Positions 1 through 7,754 of a DNA stretch of 64,000 nucleotides are shown here, piece by piece. A program made the translations under genes and the position numbers. The notes beneath the pieces were generated by a model, which worked only from the letters and a program-made list of their open reading frames with translations, did no database searches and was not told the DNA's origin. Within the stretch, counting starts at the first letter, position 1. Every line of letters starts with the position of its first letter. The stretch spans positions 434,001-498,000 of the forward strand of contig CAVRED010000007.1 of the NCBI GenBank assembly GCA_963719975.1, in the 5' to 3' direction. This stretch comes from Poindextera sp963719975. GTDB taxonomy: Bacteria > Pseudomonadota > Alphaproteobacteria > Caulobacterales > Caulobacteraceae.

Positions 1-40
1 TTCGAGGGCCTGGCGTTCAGCTAGAATGAAATCGAGTTCC

Positions 41-250
41 ACCCCCATCCCCGCGAAAGCGGGGACCTACGTTTTTTCAACCACCAAGCACACCAAGCAC
101 ACGAAGAGGCCGTGGTTAGCCGCGCCGCCTGATCCTTCTCAGAACTCTTGGTGTGCTTTGTGTGCTTGGTGGTCGAATCGAACGGCGGACGTGACACCGC
201 CGACCCGGAACGCCTGGGTCCCCGCTTCCGCGGGGGGGTATAGTGATACT
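41..250. repeat. Composite REP-like block with 9-bp periodic inverted arms
   Basis: Three dyads follow one another. A hairpin CCCCGC-GAAA-GCGGGG lies at 49-64. Then come two arms built of 9-bp units: CACCAAGCA, CACCAAGCA, CACGAAGAG at 82-108, and the inverted TTGGTGTGC, TTTGTGTGC, TTGGTGGTC at 148-174, separated by about 39 bases. A CCCCGC-TTCC-GCGGGG hairpin closes the block at about 220-235. Periodic arms like these resemble intergenic palindromic repeats of other proteobacteria. A second block of the same architecture but a different unit lies at 18414-18653. No gene is supported here. Confidence 0.75.
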
Positions 251-274
251 CGGATTTGGGATCAGGTTTGACCC
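219..274 (+). repeat. Left copy of a ~56-bp imperfect inverted repeat
   Basis: This segment begins with a CCCCGC-TTCC-GCGGGG hairpin and runs through TATAGTGATA to TTTGACCC. It matches the reverse complement of 1410-1465 over 56 bases with roughly ten mismatches, four of them being the flipped TTCC/GGAA hairpin loop. The two copies bracket the lower-GC gene at 590-1381. It may simply be a family of dispersed intergenic repeats, since no transposase or clear target-site duplication is visible. Confidence 0.8.
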
Positions 275-280
275 AGGAGG

Positions 281-589
281 GAACCACCTCCGATCTCACG
301 GGCAATGCTGCCCGCTAGGCGGAAGATGCCGTTAGAACGCGCTCTTTGCGCCCCCGCATAGCTCAGCAGCATGCGCCAACGCCTTGGCAACCGATGTGGC
401 TCGATCGAGGCCGTAGAATGGAATTAGGACGTAAGTTCCTACCCCAATAACTCTAGCGTGAAGGACGCCTGGATTACTACCGGTACCGGCGCCGAACGTT
501 GATGGCCAATTGGCAGGCGGACAAGAGGCGAGCTCCGCCCAGACGCCTGACGGGGCCACGACTCCTGTTTCAGATTCCGTCAGTCCACA
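281..589. other. Gap without a supported gene
   Basis: About 300 bases between the left inverted repeat and the unknown gene. A 75-codon reading frame exists on the minus strand (332-559), but it has no ribosome binding site I can defend and no recognisable motif. The base composition resembles the neighbouring unknown gene rather than the rest of the window, so it may belong to the same inserted segment. It may also contain that gene's promoter; I cannot point to one. Confidence 0.4.
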
Positions 590-1381
590 ATGACCTCGCC
601 CGGTTCGCAGCTGACCGCCCTCTCCGCGGGAGAATGTCTCCTTACGCGCAGTCCCTTCTGGACACTGAAGGTCAGCGTAAGGAGCACCGCATCCGAGATC
701 GTTGAGGCTGCTTCAGATCCACTACTCGCCTTAGACCCAGAGGAAATTTCGAGAGCGCGTTTGGTGTTGGTAACGCCACGCTCTCGGGTGGCCTGCGAGG
801 TTGGCTGGCTACCTGGTGTGTCGCCCGGCCGCGCTCGTCAATTGGTGGAACAGCTCCTTAAGGCACCTCAGGACGTGGTCGCTGAGACTGGCTTGCCGGC
901 GACCGCCGCAGCCAGCGTAACCTACCGCATAGCGATAGGAGCAGGCCCTCAACTAGCAGAGATTACGTTAAGCAACTCCAAGGTCTTCGGAGAAGCCGTC
1001 AGCCGGCTATGGAAGATTGCAGGTTTTCGACTGGCCACCAAGATGTTGCAACATCTGTCGAGAGGCGGCGACATAAAGATCGGTGGAATATCCTTCAATG
1101 ATGAAAGCGTTGTCCTGTTCAATCCGCGTGTCTCTGCCAAGAGACTCATCCAGAACTTCTTTTCGTTAACCACGCCTGCGTGGGAGCATGAAACCGTGCC
1201 GTGGGCCGCCACGAAGGTCTATGATCGAGATGGCCAATTCGTAGTATGCGCTCAAGCTGACGCCCGCTTGCAAGCGTCTGCGTCATATCAGGCCGCCGAC
1301 AACACACATGTTCTCGCCAACGTCGTCCGCGCAGCTTTCGACAAAGGCCATACTCATCTGAGCGCACTTCTAGCCAGCTGA
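590..1381 (+). CDS. Unknown protein with possible degenerate J-like N-terminal region, foreign composition
   Basis: A 263-residue protein I cannot name. Residues about 17-90 (SPFWTLKVS, then DPEEISRARLVLVTPRSRV, then EVGWLPGVSPGRA) recall the N-terminal J-domain-like segment of some uncharacterised bacterial proteins in which the HPD triad is absent; this is pattern memory, not a search. The remainder shows no catalytic motif, signal peptide or membrane segment. The ATG at 590 is the first in frame and lacks a clear Shine-Dalgarno sequence, so the start is uncertain. By hand count 721-780 and 961-1020 are about 53% G+C, against about 70% in a tsf stretch (8881-8940). Together with the flanking inverted repeats this suggests acquisition by transfer. 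It stands alone, with no partner gene. Confidence 0.6.
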   Translation: MTSPGSQLTALSAGECLLTRSPFWTLKVSVRSTASEIVEAASDPLLALDPEEISRARLVLVTPRSRVACEVGWLPGVSPGRARQLVEQLLKAPQDVVAETGLPATAAASVTYRIAIGAGPQLAEITLSNSKVFGEAVSRLWKIAGFRLATKMLQHLSRGGDIKIGGISFNDESVVLFNPRVSAKRLIQNFFSLTTPAWEHETVPWAATKVYDRDGQFVVCAQADARLQASASYQAADNTHVLANVVRAAFDKGHTHLSALLAS

Positions 1382-1409
1382 CCAAGGTCAGGACTTGCCA
1401 ACCTTGAGC

Positions 1410-1465
1410 GGGTCAAAGCCGGTCCCGAATCCGGTTATCACTATACCCCCCCGCTTCCGCGGGGA
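1410..1465 (-). repeat. Right copy of the ~56-bp imperfect inverted repeat
   Basis: Reads GGGTCAAAG through TATCACTATA into a CCCCGC-TTCC-GCGGGG hairpin, and is the inverted partner of 219-274. It starts about 30 bases after the stop codon of the unknown gene, so its hairpin could also act as a transcription terminator for that gene and for the convergent VOC gene. No target-site duplication is evident just outside the two copies. Confidence 0.8.
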
Positions 1466-1498
1466 TGAGCGGTGTTGAGTACGTAGGCTACCGGCCGT

Positions 1499-2080
1499 TC
1501 AGGCCAATGCGGTGATCAGGCCGACCGCTTTCGTGCCGTCGGCCCGGACCGGGTCGTGCGCGACGTCGCTGTCGTCGAGCACCTTGGTCCAGGCGGCGAA
1601 CTCCAGGCAGGCGCCGTCCGGATCGAAGAAGTAGATCGAGCGGACAAAGACGTCGGGCGTCACCGTCGCGCTGACCTGCATCGGCGAGTTGTCGTGGTTC
1701 ATCACCGGGCTGACGCCAATGCCCTTGGCCTTCAGGCGTTCGACGTACTCGTCGAACTTCTCGGGCGGGACGTCGAAGGCGATGTGGTTCATCGAGCCGT
1801 GCGCCGTGATCATCGACCCCTTGCCGGGCAACGCCTGCGGGCTGGCGACGCCGGGGGCCGTCTCGGGCGCGTTCGGGAACCAGAAGAAGGCGAGGGAGTC
1901 GCCGTTGCCGATGTCGAAGAAGAAGTGCTGACCCATGCCGCCGGGCAGGTCGATGGTCTTGGTCAGCGGCATGCCGAGCACGTCGCGGTAGAATTCCACG
2001 GTGCGGGCCATGTCCTTGCAGACCAGCGCCAGATGGTTGACGCCCCTGATCTCGAATTCGTTGTTCTTGCGCTTGCCCAA
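1499..2080 (-). CDS. VOC family (glyoxalase/extradiol dioxygenase-like) protein
   Basis: A 193-residue vicinal-oxygen-chelate protein, normally a metal-dependent dioxygenase, lyase or resistance protein of the cytosol. The two beta-alpha-beta-beta-beta modules are visible: NHLALVCKDMARTVEFYRDV at the N-terminus and MNHIAFDVPPEKFDEYVERL in the second half. Metal ligand candidates are His in NHLAL, His in MNHIAF and Glu in CLEFAAW. SIYFFDPDGACLEF is the classical C-terminal signature. The start is TTG at 2080, chosen because AAGGGAG sits about six bases upstream. It stands apart from the catabolic operon further down; the substrate cannot be read from sequence. Confidence 0.85.
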   Translation of the reverse strand: MGKRKNNEFEIRGVNHLALVCKDMARTVEFYRDVLGMPLTKTIDLPGGMGQHFFFDIGNGDSLAFFWFPNAPETAPGVASPQALPGKGSMITAHGSMNHIAFDVPPEKFDEYVERLKAKGIGVSPVMNHDNSPMQVSATVTPDVFVRSIYFFDPDGACLEFAAWTKVLDDSDVAHDPVRADGTKAVGLITALA

Positions 2081-2271
2081 GTCTGGCTCCCTTGCACGTC
2101 TGGATTGCGGCCCCGCGGCCGAGCTCTCTGGTTGGCGCCACGAAGACGGCCAAGGCTATCACGCGGGCCCCGACTTCGTCACGCCGGGCGGCATGATCAT
2201 CCGCCGTTAACCGATTCCAAAAGCGACGCGGCGCAGCGTGGGAGCGAGCTCGACCCCAATGGGAGCGGCGA

Positions 2272-2811
2272 TTGCGCTCGAAGTCCGTCAGAACAGTCCC
2301 CGCACTGGCCGCGCTTGCGGCGATCGGCCTCTCGGCGTGCGTCAGCCACAGCGGCGGGCCGTTGGCCTGGATGCACTCCGGCTCGATGCGGCCGTACGAG
2401 GTGGGCGGCCAGCGCTACGCGCCGCACGCCTACGATCACTACGACGAGAAGGGTCTGGCCTCCTGGTACAGCTATCCGCCGCACACGCGGCGGACGGCCG
2501 ACGGGGAGTGGTTCGACGCCCGCGCGCTCACCGCCGCCCACAAGACCCTGCCGCTGCCCTGCATGGTCGAGGTGACGAACCTGGAGAATGGCCGCAAAGT
2601 CCAGGTGCGCGTGAACGATCGCGGTCCGTTCGTCTCTGGACGGATCATCGACCTTTCGCGCGCCGCCGCCGAGCGGCTTGGGATCATCGGCCAGGGCACT
2701 GCCCCCGTGCGCGTGCGCCTGATCGGCGCCGTCGCCGACTTCGGCGAGACCGAGATCGCGGTTGCGGCGCCTGACCGTGCCCCGCTCGCCGGCCTGCGCG
2801 GTGAGGAGTAA
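2272..2811 (+). CDS. rlpA: RlpA-family septal ring lipoprotein (lytic transglycosylase-type)
   Basis: A 179-residue protein. Residues 1-23 form a lipoprotein signal ending in the lipobox LSAC, so it is probably anchored in the outer membrane. The double-psi beta-barrel follows: GLASWYS, TADGEWFDARALTAAHKTLP, VEVTNLENGRKVQVRVNDRG and GRIIDLSRAAAERLG, which contain the conserved His and Asp of RlpA enzymes that cleave denuded peptidoglycan. There is no C-terminal SPOR domain, so septal targeting by SPOR is not supported. TTG at 2272 is preferred because GGAG lies at 2262-2265. It is divergent from the VOC gene, and its stop is four bases from the end of the convergent monooxygenase gene. Confidence 0.85.
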   Translation: MRSKSVRTVPALAALAAIGLSACVSHSGGPLAWMHSGSMRPYEVGGQRYAPHAYDHYDEKGLASWYSYPPHTRRTADGEWFDARALTAAHKTLPLPCMVEVTNLENGRKVQVRVNDRGPFVSGRIIDLSRAAAERLGIIGQGTAPVRVRLIGAVADFGETEIAVAAPDRAPLAGLRGEE

Positions 2812-2814
2812 GGC

Positions 2815-3972
2815 TCAGGTCACCAGTAGCGGGACCTCAGCCGGGGCAAAGGCTTTGGTGCCGGGCAGGACCTTTTCGGCGAAGAGGCGCATGTTGGCCT
2901 CGGCCTTTTCAACCGACATCGAGCCGTACGAGAAGACAGCGACGAACTCGTCGGCGCCCATCATGCTGTTGATGCGCTCGAGCTTCTCGAGGCAGGTCTT
3001 CGGGCTGCCCCAGATGTTGTTCTGCAGGTAGATGCCGGCGGTGTCGAACTCGGGCGGCAGGTTGGCGCGCATCTTGGCCATCTGGGCGTAGTACTCGTAG
3101 CCCTTCAGCCCCTGCAGGTGCTCGCCGAGGAACTGGTAGTGGCGAAGGGCGCTGTCGCCGTACTCCGGCAGGTACTGGCGCGCGCCTTCCTCGGCCTCGG
3201 CGTCGGTCTCGGCGCAGTACACCCAGCAGACGACCGTCGGGCGCTCCGGCTTCCAGCCGTGCTCCTCGACGCGGATGCGGTTGTATTCGCCGAGCTCGCG
3301 CTTGTGCTCTTCCCAGAGCCGCTGCGGGATGAACAGCGGCTTGCAGTTCTCGTGCGCGGCGACCGGCATTGACGAGGGGCTGCCCCAGGCGATGTAAAGG
3401 TCGTCCAGCAGCGTGTTGTTCGGCCGCGGCCGCGGGCGAAGCGAGGTTCGGCCGATGTTGTGGAACTGGCCCTCGAAGGAGAACCACTCGTCGGTCAGCG
3501 CGGCGCGGAGCACGTCGAGCGACTCCTTGAACCGCTCGCGGGACTCGTCCATCGGCACGCGCAGGCCGTTGTACTCACGGATGCCGAGGCCCCGGCCCAT
3601 GCCGACCTTGAGCCGCCGGCCGTCCAGCATGTGATCGAGGGCGACGAAGCCCTCGGCGACCTGCACCGGGTCGTGCCAGGGCAGGACGACGACCATCGTG
3701 CCCATGTCGATGCGGTTCGTGCAGCCCGCGAAATAGGCGAGGAACTGGGTCGGATTGTTGATCATCGTGTAGGGCGTGAAGTGGTGCTCGACGGTCCAGA
3801 GGGAGTTGAACCCCAGCGGCTCTACCAGCCGCCCGAGATGGAACTGCTCGCGATAGATCTGCGCGTCGGGGACGAGCTGCGGCAGGCTTCCCGCCTCGAC
3901 CTTGGCCTCGGCGGCCTCGAACCGGTCCCAGTCGACGTAGTTCTGGGCAAACAGTGAAACGCCAACCTTCAT
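2815..3972 (-). CDS. LLM class flavin-dependent oxidoreductase
   Basis: A 385-residue luciferase-like monooxygenase of the bacterial luciferase superfamily, expected to use reduced FMN or F420 and oxygen on an unknown substrate. Family signs are MKVGVSLFAQNYVDWDRFEA at the start, SLWTVEHHFTPYTM (the conserved EHH near the flavin), GTMVVVLPWHDPVQVAEGFV and DGRRLKVGMGRGLG. GGAGGT lies eight bases before the ATG at 3972. It is the last of three genes transcribed leftwards (5311-6462, 4054-5244, then this one), so the two LLM enzymes and the acyl-CoA-dehydrogenase-like protein probably act in one catabolic route, possibly for a terpenoid or aromatic compound. Confidence 0.88.
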   Translation of the reverse strand: MKVGVSLFAQNYVDWDRFEAAEAKVEAGSLPQLVPDAQIYREQFHLGRLVEPLGFNSLWTVEHHFTPYTMINNPTQFLAYFAGCTNRIDMGTMVVVLPWHDPVQVAEGFVALDHMLDGRRLKVGMGRGLGIREYNGLRVPMDESRERFKESLDVLRAALTDEWFSFEGQFHNIGRTSLRPRPRPNNTLLDDLYIAWGSPSSMPVAAHENCKPLFIPQRLWEEHKRELGEYNRIRVEEHGWKPERPTVVCWVYCAETDAEAEEGARQYLPEYGDSALRHYQFLGEHLQGLKGYEYYAQMAKMRANLPPEFDTAGIYLQNNIWGSPKTCLEKLERINSMMGADEFVAVFSYGSMSVEKAEANMRLFAEKVLPGTKAFAPAEVPLLVT

Positions 3973-4053
3973 CGCGCACCTCCAAGACCTCGGGCGGGCC
4001 TGGAGTCATCGTGTCCGCCGCCCGCGCGAATGGCAAGGCGAGGCCTGTGCGGG

Positions 4054-5244
4054 CTAGGCGACCTCGGCGGCCGGGGCCTCGAAGCGGAAGGGGTCGGCGA
4101 CGGCGTAGCGGCCCATCAGCTCGTCGCGGAACAGCCGGATCGAACGCATGGCCTGCGCGTGCCCGAGGCTGCCCCACTGGAATGACAGCACCATGTAGTC
4201 GGCGCCGGTGGAGAGGTACTCGTCGAAATAGGGGCGCACACTGTCGGGGGTCCCGACGATGAATCCCGGGATGCCGCCGGGGGTGCGCCGGCGGGCGTCG
4301 CGCTGCTCGCGCTCCTCCTTCGCCAGGGCCTGCAGCGAGGCGTCGAGGTCGCGCCGCTCCTCGACGGCGCGGTGCCGCTCCGGCCCGCCGCGCTGGGGCG
4401 CGCCGGAGTCCGCGCGATTGGTGAACTGGGTCAGCCCCCGCCGCTCAGCCTCGAGGCGCCGCGGGGCCGACAGGTTGTAGCCGTAGGCCTTGGCGGCCGG
4501 TTCCGCGTCCGCGATGGCGCTCGCTTCGTCCTCGGCCAGCAACATGTGGACGACGAGGCCGATCATCGGCCGCCGCCCCTGCGCCGTAAGCGGGGAGGGG
4601 TTGTGCTGGTCCCAGAGCCGCCGATAGCGTGTGACGTTGGCTTCGAGCGTGTCGAGCGAGCCGACCACGATGCAGTTCATGCCATTCTGGGCGGCGGTCT
4701 CGGGGTTGCGCATGTACCAGAACGGCGGCGTCGGCTGTTGCAGCGGCCGAAGCCGCATCGGCACACGGTCAAAGGCGTAGAACTCGCCCTCGTAGGTCAG
4801 TTCGTCGTTGGCCAGCCCGGCCCGAAGGGCCGCGAGCGTCTCCTCGTAGCGGCGGGCGTTGGTCTGCTCGTCGCCCTCCTGGCCCCAGAAGAAGGCTTCC
4901 AGCACCCCGCCGCGGCCGACGCCCACCTCGAGCCTGCCGCCGGAGAGGTGGTCCAGCATCGAGACCTCCTCGATGAGCCGGAGCGGATGGTGCAACGGCA
5001 GGACGTAGACGCCCGGCCCGAAGCGCAGGCGCGTGGTGCGCTGGGAGGCCGCGGCCAGGAACACATTCTGCGACGGCGCCATCGAATGGACCGCCGGCGT
5101 GTGGTGCTCGGCGAGGTGGTAGGCGAAGAAGCCGGCCTGGTCCAAGGCCTCCATCTGCACCAGCCGCTCCTCGTAGAGCGTGTGCAGCGGCACGCCCGGC
5201 AAGTGCTCGATGTGGTCGAAGACTCCGAACCTGATGCGCGCCAC
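4054..5244 (-). CDS. LLM class flavin-dependent oxidoreductase (second paralog)
   Basis: A second luciferase-like monooxygenase, 396 residues from the chosen start. Motifs match its neighbour: FFAYHLAEHHTPAV, FGPGVYVLPLHHPLRLIEEV, GGRLEVGVGRGG and the C-terminal GTPDSVRPYFDEYLSTGADY. Residues about 255-320 contain a charged insertion (RRLEAERRG ... ERHRAVEERRDLDASLQ) that the neighbour lacks. I place the start at GTG 5244 because GGAGG lies nine bases upstream; an in-frame GTG at 5259 would add five residues and overlap that site. It is the middle gene of the leftward three-gene operon. The substrate is unknown. Confidence 0.87.
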   Translation of the reverse strand: MARIRFGVFDHIEHLPGVPLHTLYEERLVQMEALDQAGFFAYHLAEHHTPAVHSMAPSQNVFLAAASQRTTRLRFGPGVYVLPLHHPLRLIEEVSMLDHLSGGRLEVGVGRGGVLEAFFWGQEGDEQTNARRYEETLAALRAGLANDELTYEGEFYAFDRVPMRLRPLQQPTPPFWYMRNPETAAQNGMNCIVVGSLDTLEANVTRYRRLWDQHNPSPLTAQGRRPMIGLVVHMLLAEDEASAIADAEPAAKAYGYNLSAPRRLEAERRGLTQFTNRADSGAPQRGGPERHRAVEERRDLDASLQALAKEEREQRDARRRTPGGIPGFIVGTPDSVRPYFDEYLSTGADYMVLSFQWGSLGHAQAMRSIRLFRDELMGRYAVADPFRFEAPAAEVA

Positions 5245-5310
5245 GCCGCGTTCCTCCACCCTCGGTCGTGTCGAGCCTAGACGATTAGGGGACGGGCGCG
5301 AAAGCGGCCC

Positions 5311-6462
5311 TCAAAGAATGGTCCTGGCGTAAGGCAGGCCGAGTTGCCGCCTGCCGATCAGACCCAGGAACGCGGGCGTGAACGCGGCGTGCTTGAGCCC
5401 GGCGAAGATGTCGCGCAGCCGCCGTTGCAGGGGCGCACGCGCGTGGATGACCGAGGTGCTCGAGTAGTCGAAGGCGAAGATCACCACCTCGCGCGCCGCA
5501 CGCGCCAGGGTCTGGCAGGCTTGGACCAGTTCGATCGCCTGGTCGGGGTCGGTCGTGTCGCCGCGCGCCGCCCGCGCGTCCATCGCCGCCACCAGCCCGG
5601 CCAGATGCGTGCGGGCCGCGCGCATGCGGCCGTCGAGCTCGCCGATGCCGAACTGCACGACGCTGTCCTCGGCCAGCAGGCCCTCGCCGACCGTGCGCTT
5701 GGTCTTCGTCGCCGATGCGACCAGGTCGGCGAGCGCGGCCTGGCCGATGCCGCAGGCGAAGGCGGAAAGGCCAACGGCGTTGAGCCGTATCGCGTCGGAG
5801 GCGGACACCGGGCCGGAGGCGTCGCGGCTGGCCCAGTCGTACTCCCAGCTCCGCCGCGCCGGCACCAGACGGTCGGCGATCGTGTAGTCGATGCTGGCGG
5901 TGGCGCGCAGGCCCATCACGTCCCAGCTGCCGTCCTTGATCTCGACCTCGGCCTTCGGCAGCACGAAGGCGCGGTAGCGCCCGGCGCCCGGGTCGCCGAC
6001 GAGCGCGGCGACCAGCACCCAGTCCGAAAGCGAGCTGCCGGATCCGAACGATCCAGGGCAGTTGACGCGGAACCCGCCGGCTTCAGGCGTCGCCGCCGCG
6101 CGGGGGATCAGCGAGGTCCAGAGCGAGGTCGGGCCGTGGCCGAACACCTCCTCGCGGCCCTCAGGCGGCAGGCCGACGAAGGCGGCGTGGTTGACCGTGT
6201 TGCACACGGAGACGCACCAGCCGGCCGACCCGTCGGCGCGGGCGATCGCTTCGACGGCCTCGAAGAACTCCAGCCTGCTGCCGCCGAGGCCGCCTATCCG
6301 TTCGGGCAGGAGGATCGCAAGCAGCCCGGAGTTGAGGAGCGCCGCCTTGACCGGGTCGGTCGGACGGCCGAGCCGCTCGCTCTCGGCGGCCTCTTCGCTG
6401 ATCAGGTCGTGAAGCGCGCTCGCGCGGTCCAAGACCCCCGCACGCATGGACAGGTCGTCCAT
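5311..6462 (-). CDS. Acyl-CoA dehydrogenase-like flavin-dependent monooxygenase
   Basis: A 383-residue protein with the acyl-CoA dehydrogenase fold. The N-terminal helical domain has PVKAALLNSGLLAILLPERI and ADGSAGWCVSV, the beta domain has GFRVNCPGSFGSGSS and WDVMGLRATASIDY, and the C-terminal helical domain ends in LQRRLRDIFAGLKHAAF. The pattern fits the group-D flavin monooxygenases (HsaA/DszC/HpaB-like) better than true dehydrogenases, because a clear catalytic Glu is not seen. GGAGGGG precedes the ATG at 6462. As first gene of the operon with two LLM oxidoreductases it is probably part of an oxygen-dependent degradation pathway. The assignment to monooxygenase rather than dehydrogenase is inference. 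Confidence 0.8.
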   Translation of the reverse strand: MDDLSMRAGVLDRASALHDLISEEAAESERLGRPTDPVKAALLNSGLLAILLPERIGGLGGSRLEFFEAVEAIARADGSAGWCVSVCNTVNHAAFVGLPPEGREEVFGHGPTSLWTSLIPRAAATPEAGGFRVNCPGSFGSGSSLSDWVLVAALVGDPGAGRYRAFVLPKAEVEIKDGSWDVMGLRATASIDYTIADRLVPARRSWEYDWASRDASGPVSASDAIRLNAVGLSAFACGIGQAALADLVASATKTKRTVGEGLLAEDSVVQFGIGELDGRMRAARTHLAGLVAAMDARAARGDTTDPDQAIELVQACQTLARAAREVVIFAFDYSSTSVIHARAPLQRRLRDIFAGLKHAAFTPAFLGLIGRRQLGLPYARTIL

Positions 6463-6545
6463 TCCGCCCCTCCATCATCGTCGACGCGCCTAGCAGCCCT
6501 CCAAACCAGGCGTTAGGCAAGCGCTTTCGCCCGAGCGGGGCGGGG

Positions 6546-6959
6546 CTAGCTCAGATGGACGCCGCGCGGACTGCCGCGGTAGCCGATCATCACGCCGCAG
6601 TCCTGGAGCGCGCGACGATGCAGCTTGCGGCGGCGGCCCAGCCACTCCGCCTTTACCGCGGCCAGGCGCTTGGGGACCGGGCCGCGGAGGTCAAAGCGGT
6701 TCAGAAATCGCCATCCCGCCTCGGCCTCGGCGCTCCAGGTCCGGACGGCCTCGACCGCCGCGCCGGTGGACCAGATCACCACGACGATGCGATCGTCGCT
6801 CGGCGCCGCGCCCGGAAACCGCAACCGCGCACCGCGCAGGCTGTAGTCCTTGACGACGCAGTCCAGGCCGCCAGGGAAGGCCTTGGCGCGCAGCGTGGTC
6901 GGCGTGCGCGCGGTGTCGCGCCGCTCGGTCGGGGAGGTTGCGGTGGATGAGCGCCTCAT
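6546..6959 (-). CDS. PilZ domain protein
   Basis: A 137-residue protein with one PilZ domain, a cyclic-di-GMP receptor fold. The arginine-rich start (TERRDTARTPTTLRAKAF) supplies the RxxxR-type motif, and CVVKDYSLRGARLRF supplies the (D/N)xSxxG motif. Binding residues are therefore mostly present, but the RxxxR spacing is not perfect. The reading frame extends far upstream, but the arginine/serine-rich extension is antisense to the lipoprotein gene, so I take the ATG at 6959. Partner and output are unknown; such stand-alone PilZ proteins often act on motility or envelope functions. Confidence 0.7.
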   Translation of the reverse strand: MRRSSTATSPTERRDTARTPTTLRAKAFPGGLDCVVKDYSLRGARLRFPGAAPSDDRIVVVIWSTGAAVEAVRTWSAEAEAGWRFLNRFDLRGPVPKRLAAVKAEWLGRRRKLHRRALQDCGVMIGYRGSPRGVHLS

Positions 6960-7002
6960 CCCACCATTGTGCCTGACGAACGTTAAGGGTGGTTTTCCAT
7001 CG

Positions 7003-7515
7003 TCAGAGGCCGGCGATGATGTCCGGCGCCACCTTGTGTTCGGCGGCGGTGGTCTGCGCCTCCACGTCGTCGGCCGCCTTGCCCCAGAACTCGCCGCTGG
7101 CGACCATGACGTCGATCTCGACGCCGCGATCGCCCTTGCGGACATAGAGTCCGCTGAAGCTGTCGTGGGCTTCGTCGCCAAGGCCCGTGACCGTCTTGTC
7201 GTCCGGCGAGGCGTCGTAGACCATCGACCAGGGCCCAACCATCACGGTGATGATGCCCTTGTCGCTGCCGTACTGGCATTGGGTCATCTTCGGGTTCGGT
7301 TGCGCCTTGCGTTTCAAGACCGCGTCGGGGCCGAGGTATTTCTTGGCGATCGCCTCGCTCAGCACATCGCAGGCGTTGGGGATCGCCGCCACGGCGGGGG
7401 CGGGCGCGCTGACGCCTTTGGCGCCGGCCGAATTCGACGATGAGGGTCCGCAACCGCTTGTGGCCGCGGCCATCAGCAGTCCAACCAAACCGATCCCGCC
7501 CCGTCCCATCGTCAT
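7003..7515 (-). CDS. Putative lipoprotein of unknown function
   Basis: A 170-residue protein with a signal sequence ending in a lipobox (ATSGC at about residues 18-22), so probably a membrane-anchored periplasmic lipoprotein. A low-complexity Ser/Ala/Pro linker follows, then a small globular domain with CDVLSEAIAKKYLG, a second Cys in TQCQYGS, GLGDEAHDSFSG and VEIDVMVASG. This layout recalls DUF3558-like lipoproteins with a disulfide between the two Cys; that is recollection, not a search. It sits between the PilZ gene and the divergent rpsB leader with no functional clue from context. Confidence 0.7.
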   Translation of the reverse strand: MTMGRGGIGLVGLLMAAATSGCGPSSSNSAGAKGVSAPAPAVAAIPNACDVLSEAIAKKYLGPDAVLKRKAQPNPKMTQCQYGSDKGIITVMVGPWSMVYDASPDDKTVTGLGDEAHDSFSGLYVRKGDRGVEIDVMVASGEFWGKAADDVEAQTTAAEHKVAPDIIAGL

Positions 7516-7692
7516 CGCAAGCGTGCTCCCTACTGGGCTTCCCGACGCGCCAGTCTAGCGAGGCCGTCGCGAGCGCGGTAGCGGCGCTGGCGGCCGCCGA
7601 CCTTGCCTTCCGGCCCGCAAACCCCTATCTGGCCCGCCATCACGCACGTGGCGCGTTCGGCGAAGCGACGGGTCAATCCCCGCGCTCTTCCG

Positions 7693-7736
7693 TTCCGGTC
7701 CCTCGCAAGGGTCTGCGCCGCGGAGGCTAACCGGAA
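7693..7736 (+). promoter_or_regulatory. Structured 5' leader hairpin of rpsB
   Basis: TTCCGGT (7693-7699) pairs with ACCGGAA (7730-7736), enclosing a small CCCT-CGCA-AGGG hairpin (7700-7711) and a GC-rich segment. It ends 18 bases before the rpsB start. The remaining gap (7516-7692) must hold the promoters of rpsB and of the divergent lipoprotein gene, but I see no convincing -35/-10 pair. In many bacteria S2 feeds back on its own rpsB-tsf transcript through the leader, so a regulatory RNA element is plausible. Confidence 0.4.
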
Positions 7737-7754
7737 GAAGGACTTCAGAACGTC

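Noticed and set aside
82..174. CRISPR-like or tandem-repeat array
   Set aside because: The 9-bp units are contiguous, without spacers, and only three per arm; no cas genes.
332..559. Minus-strand 75-codon reading frame in the gap before the unknown gene
   Set aside because: No ribosome binding site, no recognisable motif and overlap with other short frames; kept only as part of the gap description.
217..1466. Calling the inverted-repeat unit a transposon
   Set aside because: No transposase motifs in the enclosed protein, arms differ at about ten of 56 positions and no target-site duplication is visible; reported as a repeat pair only.
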